A stretch of DNA of 64,000 nucleotides from Euglena gracilis (taxonomy: Eukaryota; Euglenida; Euglenophyceae; Euglenales), in assembly GCA_039621445.1 (NCBI GenBank), contig CP154955.1:45407540-45471539 (forward strand). The letters are read 5' to 3'. A program made the translations under genes and the position numbers. Below are positions 1 to 11,978 of this stretch, in pieces. Numbering within the stretch: position 1 is the stretch's first letter; each line of letters starts with the position of its first letter. The notes beneath the pieces were generated by a model, which ran no database searches, was not told where the DNA came from, and saw only the letters and a program-made list of their open reading frames with translations.

Positions 1-27
1 GTGAAAATATTCGACGGTGTGGCTGTA

Positions 28-515
28 AACCCCCCCCAAATAATACCCCCCAAATAATACCCCCCCCCCCTTAGGGTCCGACTTCGGCCGCCGAAATAAT
101 AGCCCCCCCTCCCCGGTTTCGGGCCGAAGGACCGGATTTTAACCTGAAAATGTAGGTAAAAATCACAATCTCTGACAACAAATTACGAAAAAAAATCAAA
201 TTTTCTGGCTCATCTGACCTCAAAAAAAAATGGTAAATTTCGCAAGAAAGTGCAAAAAGAGACCCCAAAGGGGGGTTTTGGGTGCTATTTGGGGTTTTCA
301 GGACTTCGAAAAACTTCGAAAATTTTGGGAAAATAATATACCCCCCCCCAAATTATACCCCCCCAGGCCGGGCCAGGCGGAGCAACAAAAGAGCACTGGT
401 GTAAGGGGTCCCTGGCCACTCACCACACAGTAAACTGGGCCAGAAGCGAAGTTAGCGCCGGCCATAAACAGACAAGAAGCCTGAGTGCAACTGAGGGGGT
501 ATTATTTGGGGGGTT
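28..515. mobile_element. C/G-tract MITE (AACCCCCC...GGGGGGTT), copy 1
   Basis: The left end reads TA-AACCCCCCCCAAATAAT and the right end reads TATTATTTGGGGGGTTAA, so the two ends are inverted copies made largely of C and G tracts. The interior from 394 to 491 is about 85% identical to 40348-40442 (GGTGTAAGGGGTCCCTGGC, then CCAGAAGCGAAGTT). Other members are at 17747-18150, 40284-40462 and 44918-45442. A flanking TA suggests a Tc1/mariner-type target, but no coding sequence is present, so it would be non-autonomous. The right-hand TA is imperfect here (TTAA). Confidence 0.6.
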
Positions 516-1288
516 AATTTAAGAATGGTATGGGACGCTTTTTTGCGCATGTGCGCATTCATCGGCTTTTCACTCATGCCATGGAAACTGCTGACTGCAG
601 TTGGGAATTAGGGTGCCCGTCACCGAGGAATTTTCTCGGGCACCGCAGTCCCTTTCTCATCCATTTTCCCTTGGTACGACACAGTGGAATGCACAGAAAA
701 AGCAGAAAAAGCAGAACGGAAGAAATTGCTGGGTTTATCAGCAAGTTTTTGTTGTGATGTGTTTGTGCCTGACTCACGATCTCAAGGACCTGGAGAAATT
801 TTCGGGCAAGGACTGACCAATGGCGTGTGCTTCTTTTAATCCATTTGGATTGTGAATTCTGTGTTTACAGACCGTTTTTTTTGGGGGGGGGGAATGATGC
901 TGAAGGTGGCGACAGGGGTGTTTCGCTCTCGAGTTGCCAACCCAGAGAGCACCGTGTGTGGAAACAGACACACACGGTGCACCGTGTGTGTCTGGCACAA
1001 CCAGACACAACCCCCTGCGTTGACCCTAATTGTGGGGCACAGTGCTCCTGGCACTGTGCACCGCAGCCCAGCGTTAGGATGTTCAGGGGGCCCATTGGCT
1101 GCGTGCTGCCATCCACGCTCTGGGGCGTGTGGGTCGGACAACGCTGGCATCAACTGGCCCATCACCTCCCCCGGGTGGGGGAGGTGCACGTGCGTTGTGA
1201 CGTGCTCCACGCGTTTATGAGAGGAGCGTAGGCTGGGCTGGGCACTGGATTGCAGCGGGTGAAGTCGAATGTGCAGGTGCGCATTCTG
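516..1288. other. No gene recognised
   Basis: Short overlapping frames only, with no family resemblance and no convincing splice pairing. One TTGCGCATGTGCGCAT palindrome lies near 543. The stretch from 940 to 1075 has small inverted GTGTG/CACAC motifs but no clear element ends. Confidence 0.4.
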
Positions 1289-1316
1289 CAGGGGGGGGGG
1301 GGGCAAAATATGCACC

Positions 1317-1445
1317 GTGCAGTTTTTGCAGTTTTTTTGCAGTTTTTACGTTTTTGGTTTTTTGCAGTTTTTTGCAGTTTTTTGCAGTTTTTTGCAGTTT
1401 TTTTCCCCTCAAATAAGGCACATGTGCATTTTTTTGCAGTTTTCA
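1317..1445. repeat. hAT left subterminal TGCAGTTTTT repeats
   Basis: Many copies of GCAGTTTTTT in direct orientation, matched by the cluster near the right end. Subterminal repeats of this kind are transposase binding sites in hAT elements; that role is inferred here. Confidence 0.7.
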
Positions 1446-1549
1446 GTTTTTGAAAAAGTTGAAAATATATGTTTTGATGTGCTCCAAGGCTAGAGGGTTT
1501 CAAAAAGAACATCAATGCAATTCCATCACATGTTTTGGACAGCCACAAA

Positions 1550-2899
1550 ATGAGTGATGATGATCAAATATTGGTTATTGAGGACGTTCACCAGGATGCT
1601 GGTGATGGTGGAGAAGGGGCTGCTGACAAAAGTGAAGGTACCAATGAAGGAGGTGAGAAAGACGAAAAATCCCAAAGGATCTTGAAGAAAAGGAATTACG
1701 GTGTGTTGGTTACTCCAGGAACCCGAGCAAAGCAGTTTCCAAGTGGGGTGTATGAAGTCCCTGGTGATTCCATGTGGTGTGCATATCCTCCTCCTCCTGG
1801 TTGTGAAAATTCTTTTTTTTAAGGTGTGTCACCTGCCAGAAGCCAGTGAATCACTGCCGAAAAAATATTGCACAAGAACATTTGGGTACCAAGTCCCATT
1901 TGAACAACACAGCGAGGGATAAGAAGCGGAAGCTGGAAAACCCAAGCCCAAGAACTGCAACAGATTCTGTGTCATCCTCCAATCCTTTGGTGCGAATGCA
2001 CATACATTGTTGAAATGTTCTCATCATTTTGTTTTGTAGGACGCACAGATTTGTCCTGAACGACAAAAAGTCCAAGCTGATCTGAAGAAGATGTTGTCAG
2101 CACGGCATACAATACAAGGTTGATTTTCCTGGGGGGGGGGGGCACGTGCATTTATGTTCCCCTGCCTTTTAGAAGCTCGAGACAACGTTGTTGCAGCATT
2201 CCACGCAGCTGGGATTCCATTGAAGAAGCTTCAACATCCATCTATTCAAGGTTTATTGGGTACAATTTCAAACCTATCTGGTTGTTACCCAAAGGATGAC
2301 AAGAATTGGAAGGTCTTTCTGTTCTTCTCTCTTCTTGCTCTTGGAGTGCATTGTGCGTTGATAGATGAAGTCACCACACAAAGATCACAGCCACCACACA
2401 TTTCTTGCTTTTCACAGGACTCAAACCCCCGGGTGCTTCATTTCGAGATGTATTCCGGTTGTCTGCCAAGAGGGCTTATGAATACATTGATCGATTCATG
2501 GCAAACCACAAAGATCAATGGGCGTTTTACAAACAAGCTCGTATTTTGAACCCAATGAATTTGGGTGAGATGGACCACGACATTTCCAATTACAAAATGT
2601 TGAATCTTCCTGAAGCCGATGAAGAGTTTTTGATTGAATGGCGTCGGTATTGTCGAGTGGAAGAAAACACAACAACTGTTCCGGAAAGGTTGGCCCCATT
2701 TTGGTTGAAACGACAAGGGAAGTTTGCTGACCACGTCGCTTTGTTTCTCAACATGCCTGTAACTTCAGCTGAGGTGGAGCGGTCTTTCAGCCTGGCTGGC
2801 TGCATTGACACAAAATTGCGCCATGCCTTGCCTGATGAGACGCGCAAATTATCCACCATGCTCATGTTCAACGGCGACATTGAGGGCCGATTCCGTTAA
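1550..2899 (+). pseudogene. hAT transposase remnant (BED finger and hATC dimerisation domain)
   Basis: Pieces of a hAT transposase in order. An acidic N-terminus starts MSDDDQILVI at 1550. A BED-type zinc finger lies at about 1822-1990 (CVTCQK, then EHLGTKSH). A short exon at about 2041-2116 reads DAQICPERQ and a further exon at 2171-2312 contains AAFHAAGIPLKKLQHPSI. The C-terminal exon at about 2418-2899 holds the hATC signature (MPVTSAEVERSFSLAG). Intact hAT transposases are usually 600-800 aa; the RNase H-like catalytic block expected between GIPLKK and the C-terminus is missing. The last two pieces do not join in phase, which fits an internal deletion. The frame also changes between the first two pieces, either by an intron or a break. 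Family assignment is firm; exon borders are approximate. Confidence 0.8.
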
Positions 2900-3077
2900 G
2901 GACCCTTTGCCGTTTGCTTCTTGCACGTTTCCAGCTGTGCCGTGCGCTTTCTGATTCGGAACGTCGTTTATGGCATTAGATTGGCCCTTTTGTGCAAATG
3001 GAAGATCAATGGTCTCATCCTTAGTAACTAGCCTGACTCGTTGCACGATGGCTTCCCCAAATGGTTTTTTTCTTGCA

Positions 3078-3166
3078 ACGTGCAGTTTTTTGCAGTTTTT
3101 TGCAGTTTTTTTGCAGTTTTTTGCAGTTTTTTGCAGTGCAGTTTTTGACCTGCCCGTGTGCAGTTT
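3078..3166. repeat. hAT right subterminal TGCAGTTTTT repeats
   Basis: Six or more copies of TTGCAGTTTT next to the right hAT terminus, in the same orientation as the left cluster. Confidence 0.7.
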
Positions 3167-3244
3167 TTGCCCCCCCCTGCATTCTGATTTGTTCGATGAC
3201 TTGACCTGCAGGGGGTTAGTTCCCCTGTCAGTGAAGGACATGAA

Positions 3245-3276
3245 CTTAGGCGGCCTAATTCGCATTTAAGGATTTA
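3245..3276 (+). repeat. Left terminal inverted repeat of the 9.9-kb element
   Basis: Begins CTTAGGCGGCC and ends TTTAAGGATTTA. It is followed directly by the first palindrome TTTGCGCATATGCGCAAA at 3285. Preceded by target copy ATGAA. Confidence 0.85.
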
Positions 3277-3281
3277 ACTTT

Positions 3282-6200
3282 TTATTTGCGCATATGCGCA
3301 AATCCCCGGGTTTTTTGATTCCGGCGGGGAAGCTCCTGAGGTTCAAGAGACACGCCGGCAAGCATGGGCAAAGACGAAGCGATTTTTTGGTTTTGGCGGA
3401 GTGACCCCTGGGACTTTGGCAAAAAACAGTGTTTTTTTGGGTGTCCAAAAATTTTATTTTGGGCCAAACCCCCGGGACCCTGCCCGCCCAAACGGAAAAA
3501 AAATTGAAAAAAGCACCTGGGGACCGGGACCCTGCCCGCCCCTGTGGTGACGCGGAGCCTTTTTTGGGGAAGTGGACTCGCCGGCAGTGTGTTCCCTCCC
3601 GGTGCCTCGGAGTGAGTGTGTGTATTTTGACCTTGGGGACTTGTGAATTTTTGATTGGTGGAGAAAGCAGCAGACAGGGTGACAGGGGATTGGGAGGGGT
3701 GCGGGTTGGGGGGTGCCGAGGCCGCCGCTGCCTGCGACGACGCTGCCTCCGCGGCCACCTTGGCCTTGGACGCCTCGATGATGTGCTTCATCGCTGGGTA
3801 CTTCTTGGGGTCGAGGAGGTGGTACGACTTGGGGCCCTTCAGGGCCTCCCCCGGGCCCGGGGGACGGATCAGCCCCGCCGCCTTCCACCGGGTGTCCTCC
3901 TTGCCTCTTTTGCCCTTGCCCTTGCCCTTGCCCTCCCCCTTCTTCTCCTCCCCCTGTCTCTCCTTCCCCTTTTGGGGCTCTGGCTTCCGGTACCCGGGGG
4001 TGATCTCCTCGATGGTGTCCTCCTCCTCTTCCTCTTCTCCCTGCTGCACTGGTGGGACTGCGGGAGCTTCACTGGCGACTGCAGAGGAGGTGTCCGAGCT
4101 GTCACTGCTGCTGCTGCTGCTGCTGCTGCTGTCCTCCTCCACCTCCTCCTCCTCCGGGTGGCGGCTGGGCTGGGCCACCGGCGGCGGCACGATGATGGGG
4201 CTGGCTCCCGGTTCGGGCGGGGTCAGCTCCGGGGTCTCCCGGCTGGGGGCGGTCATCTCCACGTCGCCCTCCTCTGGGCTGTCCACCGCCTCGGTCTCCT
4301 CCCCTCGGGGCTTGGGGGCTGGGGGCCTGCTGGGCTTCTTCTCCGGCTCCTTCTTCCGACGCTTCTTCTTCCGGTCACCCCCACCCTTCTGGCGCTCCTC
4401 CAGCTTCTGCAGGCGGCGCTGCTCCTGCCGGATCTTGGTCTGGCGGCGCCGCTCCTCGGCCTCCTTGGTCCGTCGCCCCGCCTCCTCAGCGGCCAGGCGG
4501 AGCTTGTCCTGCAGGGCGGCGTTCTCCAGGGGGACACAGAGGGCGTCCCCCCCTTCCAGGGCGGCCAGCAGGAGGGGCAGCATGGCGGAGCTGACGGGCC
4601 GGGGCAGGGTCACCGTGTTGGCCACGGTCTGGGTGACGTCCTCCAGGCTGCTGGCCGAGTCCTCCACCACCACCAGCACCTCCGGGGGTTTGGCTGCCCA
4701 GGCCGCCACCCGGCCGGCCACCGCGGCGTCGGCGGTCTGGATGACCATGGCGTTGGCTGCCTCCATCCGCCGCACCACCCGCCGCCACAGCCACTCCACG
4801 CACAGCCAGTGCAGCCCCGGCCCGCAGCTGGACTCCACGTCCCACTCCACCTTGGGCAGCACCTACGATGGGACGATGGGACCAGACAGACAAGGAAGAC
4901 TCAAAGACTTTTCTTGTATAAGGTGCGCGCAATTGCGCGCATCAAACGATCACATTTTTAAAAAAAGGTTGCAGAGGATGGGTGGCACTCCAGTATCCAG
5001 TGTCTGAAATGCGGAATGGCAGTCTGCACAATGCGCGAGGTGGGGTGGGGTACCTTGCTTCGCTCCACGTCACCCGGGCCGTACACGACCACCAGGGCCC
5101 GCTTCTCGAACTTGCGGGCCACCCCCTGGCCCCCCTGCCGCAGCCAGACGTCCACCATCACCGACTCCCGCCCCGGCGCCAGCCGCTGCACAGCCGCCTC
5201 CACCGCGGCCACCGCCCCGGCACCGCCGTAGATGGCGACCGGCACGACACCGGCCAGGTGCTTGACCTGCTCAGACAGGAGGGGGCAGGATTCTGTTTGA
5301 GAGTGTGTTGGCGCACTGACAGACACCATTGGATTTGCGCAAGTGCGTGCAACAAAACATTTGCGCAATTGCGCGCATCAAATTTTAAAAAAACCATACA
5401 AAATTGGGGAGATGCTTCTGCTGAGAGTGGGAGTGTGAATTTCTTTTTTTTGTGCGCGCAATTGCGCAAGTAAAACAGTAACTACTAAAACTAAAAAAGA
5501 CTCACGTTTAAACATAACCCTGAGCCCGTGTTGTGGGTGACCTCGATGACGACGAGGCCCACTGCGGCCCCCAGCGCCTCCGCCGGCACCGCGCCGCCGC
5601 TGGCCTGGTACAACAGGCAGCGCACCCCCTTCTCCTCCCCGGCCGGCCGGGCCACCCCCACCTCCTGGAGGGCCCCGCCCTCCTTGGCCACCACCTCGGT
5701 CTCCACCGTCGGGAAGGCGAAGGAGGCCCGCAGCTCCTCGTACTGCGCCTCCACCCAGAAGGGGGCCGTCAGCACCGCCGCCAGGGGGGGCTTTGGCTCC
5801 GCCGGGCTCCAGGTCCATGACCCCAGCCGCGCCACCTGCAGCGCCGCCACCGGGACGGTCCGCTTGAAACGGCTGCGCTCCGCCCCGTTGTGCACTGCGA
5901 GACAACGGTGAAGGGGGGGGCGGGAGAAGCACGAGACGACAGTTACAATGCACCCAGTGACCATCACCACCAACCGCCGTCCAATGCTGTGGGCACCCTT
6001 CATATGCAACCCCGACCCACGCAGACCCCAGCGGCACACCCATCCGCGCGTGGATGTTGGGGTTGTCGCCCCGCCACGCGAAGGCCACCAACATCTTGTG
6101 GGTGGCCTCGGTCACCGCCTGCTCCAGCTGGGCCAGGCCGATCCCCGGGCTCTGCAGCGCCGCCGCCACCTGCGCCCGCGCCTCGGGGGTCAGCAGCCGC

Positions 6201-7700
6201 CGGAGGGACCGCACGTGGGAGGACAGCAGCGTGCGGCCCCTCGCCGCCAGCGCCGACTCGACGCTCAGCAGCCCCGCCACCGCCTCCGGGTTCTCCTCCA
6301 CCAGCCGCTGCAGCGGCCCCCACATCTGGATGACCTGCCCCTGCGGCAATGACACAGAGACTGGAACTCTACGCCACTGCATTATGAGAATGAATGCACT
6401 TTGCCTTTGTGAAATTTTTTATGCGCGCAATTGCGCAAATAAAATGGGAACAACGTAATCAAACTAAATGCATGGGTGCTGTGGCAGAGGTACTGCACTG
6501 AGCTCACACCTGGGGGACCGACCGGTCCCAGCCGGCCTGCCGGTAGGCCGCCGCCAGCCGCACCGCCGGCACCGTGCTGATGTTTTTCCCCTTCACCAGG
6601 AGGTTGACGAACTGGGGGATGGACAGCTCCTTCACCGACGACTGGATGGCCTGCGCATCCCCGCCGGCCGCCCGCCGCAGGTGCACCGGGGTCAAGGGGT
6701 GGAGGATGGTGGCGAGGACGTACTTCGCCTGGCCACAGCCCTGCATTTGCACCACTGTCTGTGAGACCTGGGAGGGGCTGCACAGGAGGGGCGACACGAG
6801 AGGGGTGGCATGAGAGGGGCGGCATGAGAGGGGCTGCACGAGAGGGGCTGCATGAGAGGGGTAACATGAGAGGGGCAAAACAGCACCCACACAAACAAAT
6901 ACAGAGCTGAATCCTTCGGGGGGTTCAACTTCTGGGACCTGAAGCCCTCCGCCCAGCGCTTCAGCGCCGAGGTGATGTGCTGCCCCGACATCAGCACGTA
7001 GTGGTTCTCTGTGGAAAACAACAGCAGGATGTGCGCGCCAATTGCGCAAATCAAATAAAATGTGTGTGTATGTGCGCGCAAGTGCGCAAATCAAACGCCA
7101 TTGTACGTTTGTGCGCGCAAGTGCGCAAATCAAATGCCATTGTGCGTTTGTGCGCGCAAATGCGCAAATAAAATCGTTCCTACCATGCAAAGCACAGTTG
7201 CCAAAGCAGAGGCCCACATACCAACAGAGACTCCACAGACTAATTGATGTCAGAGAGACCGTCACACCTCACACAGTCATATAACACACAATCACACTGA
7301 GAGACACACCGGCCTTCTTCCAGACCGTCACCCTCACCGGCTCCAGCGGGGGGTTGAGCTGCAGCTGCCGGAGCTTGCGCTCCACTTCGTTGTTGTCGAG
7401 GGGGCGGGTCTGGCCCTCCGTCATCCCGTAGTCGACGTGGAGGGTGTCGAGGGGGAGTTTGGTGCTGGTCGCCAGCACCCACTGCTCCACCTTTTCTTTG
7501 TACACCTCCGCGATGGGGAGCTTCCGGGCGGTGTTGCGGGGGCGGACCCGCCCCGGCTTGGCGGCGGGCTTCGGCTCCTGCGCTGCAGCGGCCTCGGCCG
7601 GGGCGGGCTCCGCTCCGGACTCCGCCACCTCGGTCCCGGGCTCCGCCTGCCCGGGGACGGCGGGCTCCCCCTCCGGGGGGACAGCCACAGGGTCGGCCAT
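3282..7700 (-). CDS. Gene A: ParB-like domain protein, seven exons
   Basis: Translation starts at 7700 (MADPVAVPPE). Exons, high to low: 7310-7700, 7008 to about 6917-6939, about 6765-6510, 6340-6040, 5894-5506, 5266-5054 and 4862-3282. Most junctions have GT/AG borders and matching phase; the end of exon 2 is uncertain. Residues about 60-170 match the ParB/sulfiredoxin pattern: KLPLDTLHVDY, QTRPLDNNEVERKL, PPLEPVRVTV, then YVLMSGQHITSALKRW, the last being the G-x-H-x3-A box. Exons 3-6 are unrecognised alpha/beta sequence. Exon 7 continues this, then a coiled coil (EEAGRRTKEAEERRRQ), a Lys/Arg-rich likely nuclear signal, an acidic Ser run and a low-complexity tail. The total is about 1,100 aa. 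It is known that ParB folds bind DNA and some hydrolyse CTP or cut DNA; which applies here is unknown. A weak resemblance of exon 7 to the end of a DNA methylase is speculation. Confidence 0.7.
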
Positions 7701-8991
7701 GGTGTGCGACCTGAGGCAAGGCGCAGTTTCAAAAAGGGGGGGTTTCTCACCAGTGATTGAGCTACACATTCAACAGCTGAATGAAGCACATTTTAAACGC
7801 CTTCTACCCTACGGGAGGCAACCCGCCCCAAATGTGACAAAAATTCATTCAACTTAGGCATTTTCAGGCAAAAAATGGAAAAAGTGTGAAACAGTACAAC
7901 GGAACGCACAACGTGCATTATTCTGGTCCGTAGCAAGGGGGGGTATGGATATGCCACGTTTTTGTAATCTTTCACGGCCTGTCTGTGTCACAAAATGCCC
8001 AACACAAACCGGGGGTGACACGTCACGCATTCAGGTCGCGAAACTGCTAACGCACTGGCGGTTTGCCGTTGGACGTCCGTAGGCCTGCTTTTTTGGAAAT
8101 CCAGAAGGCGTACGGAGGGGAGTTTTCAATTTTTTTCTTTTGGCGCACATGCACCTCGTCACGGCGCATCGATTGATTCGTAAAATAAAGCGTGGCGTCA
8201 CTTGTATCAAAAGTTACTGAATCCTCGCCTCATCAGAAAATCCGCTCAGTCAGACCCCTCGAAGGGGTCCGCCGGGACGTACGCGTGAGCCGCCCTCGGC
8301 TCCACCGTGTCCCGACTGCTGGTGGCCGCCCCGCGCTCCGCCTTTCACCCCCCCCCCCCCCCCCCCCCCCCCCGCGACGAGACCAACCCCTCACACGGCC
8401 TCATCGTGCCTGTCCTGGGCCTGGTGATTCGAATCGCGACCGTCGAGTCGGTCGCTCATCCAGGGACCCCTCCGACGAGGAGTCAGCAGCCACGGGCAAC
8501 GGCAGACTCGCAGTGTCCCACAGCATTGAAATTTTAAAATACACTTTTGATGCGCGCAATTGCGCAAATGTAACACAATGTATGGCTTCTGGAAGGGGGG
8601 TTTGACACCCTATTCTCAAAAACCTTCATACTCTGAAAACTACAGAGCTACAAACGTTCAGTACCTTTCCCCCTGCTTTCAGAACACAGAGAATGACCCA
8701 AACAAACACGGAGCGTGTAACAGGGATGCAAACGCCGTGACTGATGGGTCATTACTTTCAAGGGGGTGTGAAGGAACTCTGTGCCAGACACAGTACACAG
8801 AATGGGCCTACCACACTTGTCAATTGGGATCAATGTGAAACAGTTCACGCTTTTGATGCGCGCAATTGCGCAAATAAAAAAGTGTAATCACCATTACAAG
8901 GTACATCACTACTGACAGCATCACCACTCACTTGCATGATTTTTTTTAACGTTTGATGCGCGCAAATGCGCAAATGCTACATTACATTTTG
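7701..8991. other. Spacer between genes B and A, with a 26-C tract
   Basis: No convincing gene. It must hold the promoter of gene A next to 7700 and the 3' end of gene B near 8991. It contains a run of 26 C at 8348-8373 and palindromes at 8550, 8855 and 8956. The segment 8192-8530 is GC-rich with open frames but lacks domain character. Confidence 0.5.
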
Positions 8992-11978
8992 TTATTCCTC
9001 GGTGAAGCATGTCAGCGGAACAACGGTGACAGTAATTACTGCCCTTCCCCCAGAAAGTAAATGACCAACCGCGAGTCTGGCTACTGCCTCCCCAGCAGCC
9101 CTCTGTTGACGTGGACGGCGGCGACCCAGCACGCTGTCCCAGTGGACCTGGCACAGGTCCAACTCCGCCTGCGACCGCCGGCTGCTGCCAGCCTGCGCGT
9201 CATAGCACAGCTGGTCCAGCTCCGCCGCCGCGTCGGCGGAGGGCACCTGGTCCTTCAGGAGCGTCCGCAGCGCGTACTGCAGCACGTTCTTCAGGGCCGT
9301 CTCGCCCTTCGGCCCCGCGTCGGGCGCCAGCAGGGACGGCGGACCGACCCAGCCGTCCGGCCACCGCGGGACCACGGACTGGTCCTCGGACTCCTCCCCC
9401 TCGTCCGCGTCCAGCTCCTCCGGCTGCCGCCTTCGCTCCGGGCGCAGCCCCCTCACTGAGGCGTACGTCACCATCTGGTGGACCAGGCGGTCGGGGGCGT
9501 CCAGCGGCGGCCGCAGCTCACTGCCGTCCAGCAGGTGGTCCAGGTTGCGCGGGCAGTCCGCCATCCACCGCCGGTCCACCCCGCCCGCTCGCAGCTCCCG
9601 GGCGCCGTGGTGCCCCTGCCTCACCAGGAGGTACAGGTCCATCACGTCCTCCACCTCCACCGCCTCCGGGTGCTGCTGCATGGACCCACCCAGCCTGCTG
9701 AGGGTCGCCTCGTTGACCTCCTCCGAGAAGCAGCAGGCGGGCATCTGCTCGTGCCACCGGTCCCACATCAGCAGCGCGCACGCCAGCGTCCGCACATAGT
9801 CGGAGTGGCCGCGCGGCCGGTGTCCGGGTGTCGGCGCCTCCAGGTGCAGCAGCATCGTCAGGGCGTTGCACAGCACCTTCCGCGCCTGCCCGCCGGTCTG
9901 CGGCCGCCGCTTCTCCCAGTGGCACTCCCGCACCTGCCACCCCAGCGCGAAGCACGCCGGCGCCCACACCACCAGCAGGTCCTCCAGCGCCTGCGCCACC
10001 GCCAGGTCCCGCTCCAGGTTCTCCAGGGCCTCCACCGCCTGGGCCTCCTTCCGGCGGCAGTGCTCCAGCGCCCGGATGCACTCCATCTCCCGGCTCCCCG
10101 ACTGCCACGCCCGCTCCATCTTGGCGCTGGCCGTCGCGTGCCGCACCTGCCGGGCGGTCTGCCGCTCCGCCTCCTCCTGCCTGTGACGGGCCTGCTGCGT
10201 CTGCTGCCGCCGCCGCTCCACCTCCGGCGCCACGGTGTCCCGCCGCCGCCGCAGGGTCCGGATGAGCCGTCGCAGGCGGGCGCAGCGGTCCGCCGGCACC
10301 AGCAGCATGGCGCCGACCCACATCTCCAGCGCCCGCACCTTCGGCTTGGTGGACCACTGCTCGCCCGGCGCCATCGTGCCCCGCTGGAGGAACAGGAACA
10401 GCGGCAGCAGGCGGCGGTACAGCACGTACAGCACCTGCTTGTACGCGTGCCACACGCCGTACAGCGGGGGCAGCTGCCGCAGCGCCTCGCCCGCGTCCCA
10501 CCGCTGGCACTCCCGCCCGTACACCACCTTCAGCTGGCGGTACCAGAGGTTGATGTCCACCAGCAGCGGCAGTGGCGCCCTCACGCGACCCAGCACGTCG
10601 CCCTTCAGGAAGCGGAGGACCTTCAGCATCCCCACCTGGGAGGAGATCCGGTCGTCCGTCAGCATGAACGGGCGCCACACCGGGACGCGGGCGTTCTCTC
10701 AGCCGCATCAGAGTCACCACTGTCTGTATGACACCGTCTGTACAGTCACACCTTTGATACAAAACAGACCCTAGAATGTTTTGATGCGCGCATTTGCGCA
10801 AATGCGCGCATCAAAAGTTACTTCATAAACATTTAGCAGAGGCAGAGAGTGGCCCAGGACCGAAAATCATCCAGATTCACATCTGCGCGCAAATGCGCAA
10901 ATCAAATGGGACTGACACCACAAAAGAGAAATCCGCATATAGTACCGCCTGCCAATTGCGTACCTCACTGAAATTCAAACACTTCATTCTTAACATTTGC
11001 GCAATTGCGCGCACATCACAATGCAATTCAATTCCCTTCAGCTGGAACAGTCACAACCCTAACCCCCAGGCATTGGCACCAACATACACAGGTTATTCAC
11101 ACCAGCATCGTCCCATCAACCTACACAGGCTGTTTCAAAAACTGAAACACGCACAGTCCCTCTGATGTTCGGGTCACGTCCAGCGGTACGTGCAGCTCGT
11201 GCGCCTCCAGCGGGCGTGCGCTGATCTCGGCGACCAGCTCCAGGAACGCCGGCAGGTCGCTGCGCACCAGCCGCGCGGACACCCGGTGGATGCGGCCCAG
11301 CAGCTGCTCCAGCGACGGGTACCCCGGGTACTCCGGGATGGTGCCCACCGCCGTCCGCATCATCGCCATCACGCAGCAGTCGTGGGTGCGGATCACCATC
11401 CTCGGGTTCGATGTCATCGCCCGCTTCCAAAAGTTGTCGAACCAGAGGACGCAGCTCCGCCCCTCCGACTGCTGCCACAGGTCCTCCAGCCGCTCGCAGG
11501 CCCGCTGCCGCCGCCACTGCCGGTTCCACATGGGCTCCTCCGGTAGGATGCCGCTGGGTCGCAGCAGTCGGCTGGCCGCCCGGTGCCTCGCCAGCGGCGC
11601 CTCGCGCTCCTCCGCCACCACCCGCTGCGCCGCGCGCGGGCAGGCGTGCTGTCGGAGCGCCCGGTACACCGCCCAGGCGTCCTTCAGCAGCAGCTCGATC
11701 CGCGGCCGCTGCGGCTCCCGGGCCAGCTCCTCCAGCAGCGCCGCGCCGCCCTCCGTCCGCAGCGGCACGCGGGTGTGGGCCACCTGTACCACCAGGGTCT
11801 GCAGCGGGTGGCCGCGCTGCACCACCGCCGCCACGAACTCCTCGTAGCTGGCGGCGAAGTGGGCCTTCACCAGCTGGCCCAGCAGCTTTCCCGACTCCGC
11901 GGCCAGGGCGGCCTCCTCGCTGTAGCCCTCGTAGCCACGGCGGCGGGAGTGGGTGCTGCTGGCCTGGGAGGACTCCAT
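8992..11978 (-). CDS. Gene B: putative transposase with FDN / VDIN / GVWHAYK motifs
   Basis: Two exons: 11178-11978 (start MESSQASS) and 8992-10695, joined in phase 0 with donor GAC|GTGACC and acceptor GAGAG|AAC, giving about 835 aa. Motifs run in order: VLWFDNFWKRA (D181), VPVWRPFMLTDDR (about 272), PLLVDINLWYRQLKVVYG (D314), PPLYGVWHAYKQVLYVLYRR (about 344) and KVRALEMWVGA (E about 390). An Arg/Glu coiled coil follows (RRRQQTQQARHRQEEAERQ), then a Leu-rich helical C-terminal half. The spaced D-D-E in beta-strand-like contexts is the pattern of an RNase H-fold DDE transposase; this is inference from spacing and context. I cannot place it in a named superfamily; KDZ-type (Kyakuja-Dileera-Zisupton) elements are the first comparison to make. 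It is the only transposase candidate in the 9.9-kb element. Confidence 0.65.

Larger units (their letters stand above)
1289..3179 (+). mobile_element. Internally deleted hAT transposon
   Basis: The ends are CAGGGGGG...GCAAAA on the left and the inverse TTTTTGCCCCCCCTG on the right, the usual hAT terminal form (CAGGGGnGGCAAA). The flanks CATTCTG at 1282-1288 and 3180-3186 are identical; GCATTCTG gives the expected 8 bp if the terminal G is shared. Inside each end lie clusters of TGCAGTTTTT repeats (1317-1445 and 3078-3166). The element carries the ends of a transposase gene but lacks most of the catalytic core, so it cannot be autonomous. Its right end lies only 60 bp from the 9.9-kb element. 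Confidence 0.85.

Noticed and set aside
4486-4900. Active DNA methylase domain fused to the ParB-like protein
   Set aside because: A vague resemblance at PVSSAMLPLLLAALEGG to a methylase tail exists, but no DPPY or FxGxG motif is present.
3429-5007. Two plus-strand frames of 450-510 codons opposite gene A
   Set aside because: They are shadows of the GC-rich last exon of gene A. The minus-strand frame has coherent domains and splice phase.
9111-10801. Long plus-strand and alternative minus frames opposite gene B
   Set aside because: Pro/Arg/Ala/Gly-rich shadows typical of GC-rich coding DNA. Only one frame gives the FDN and WHAYK motifs.
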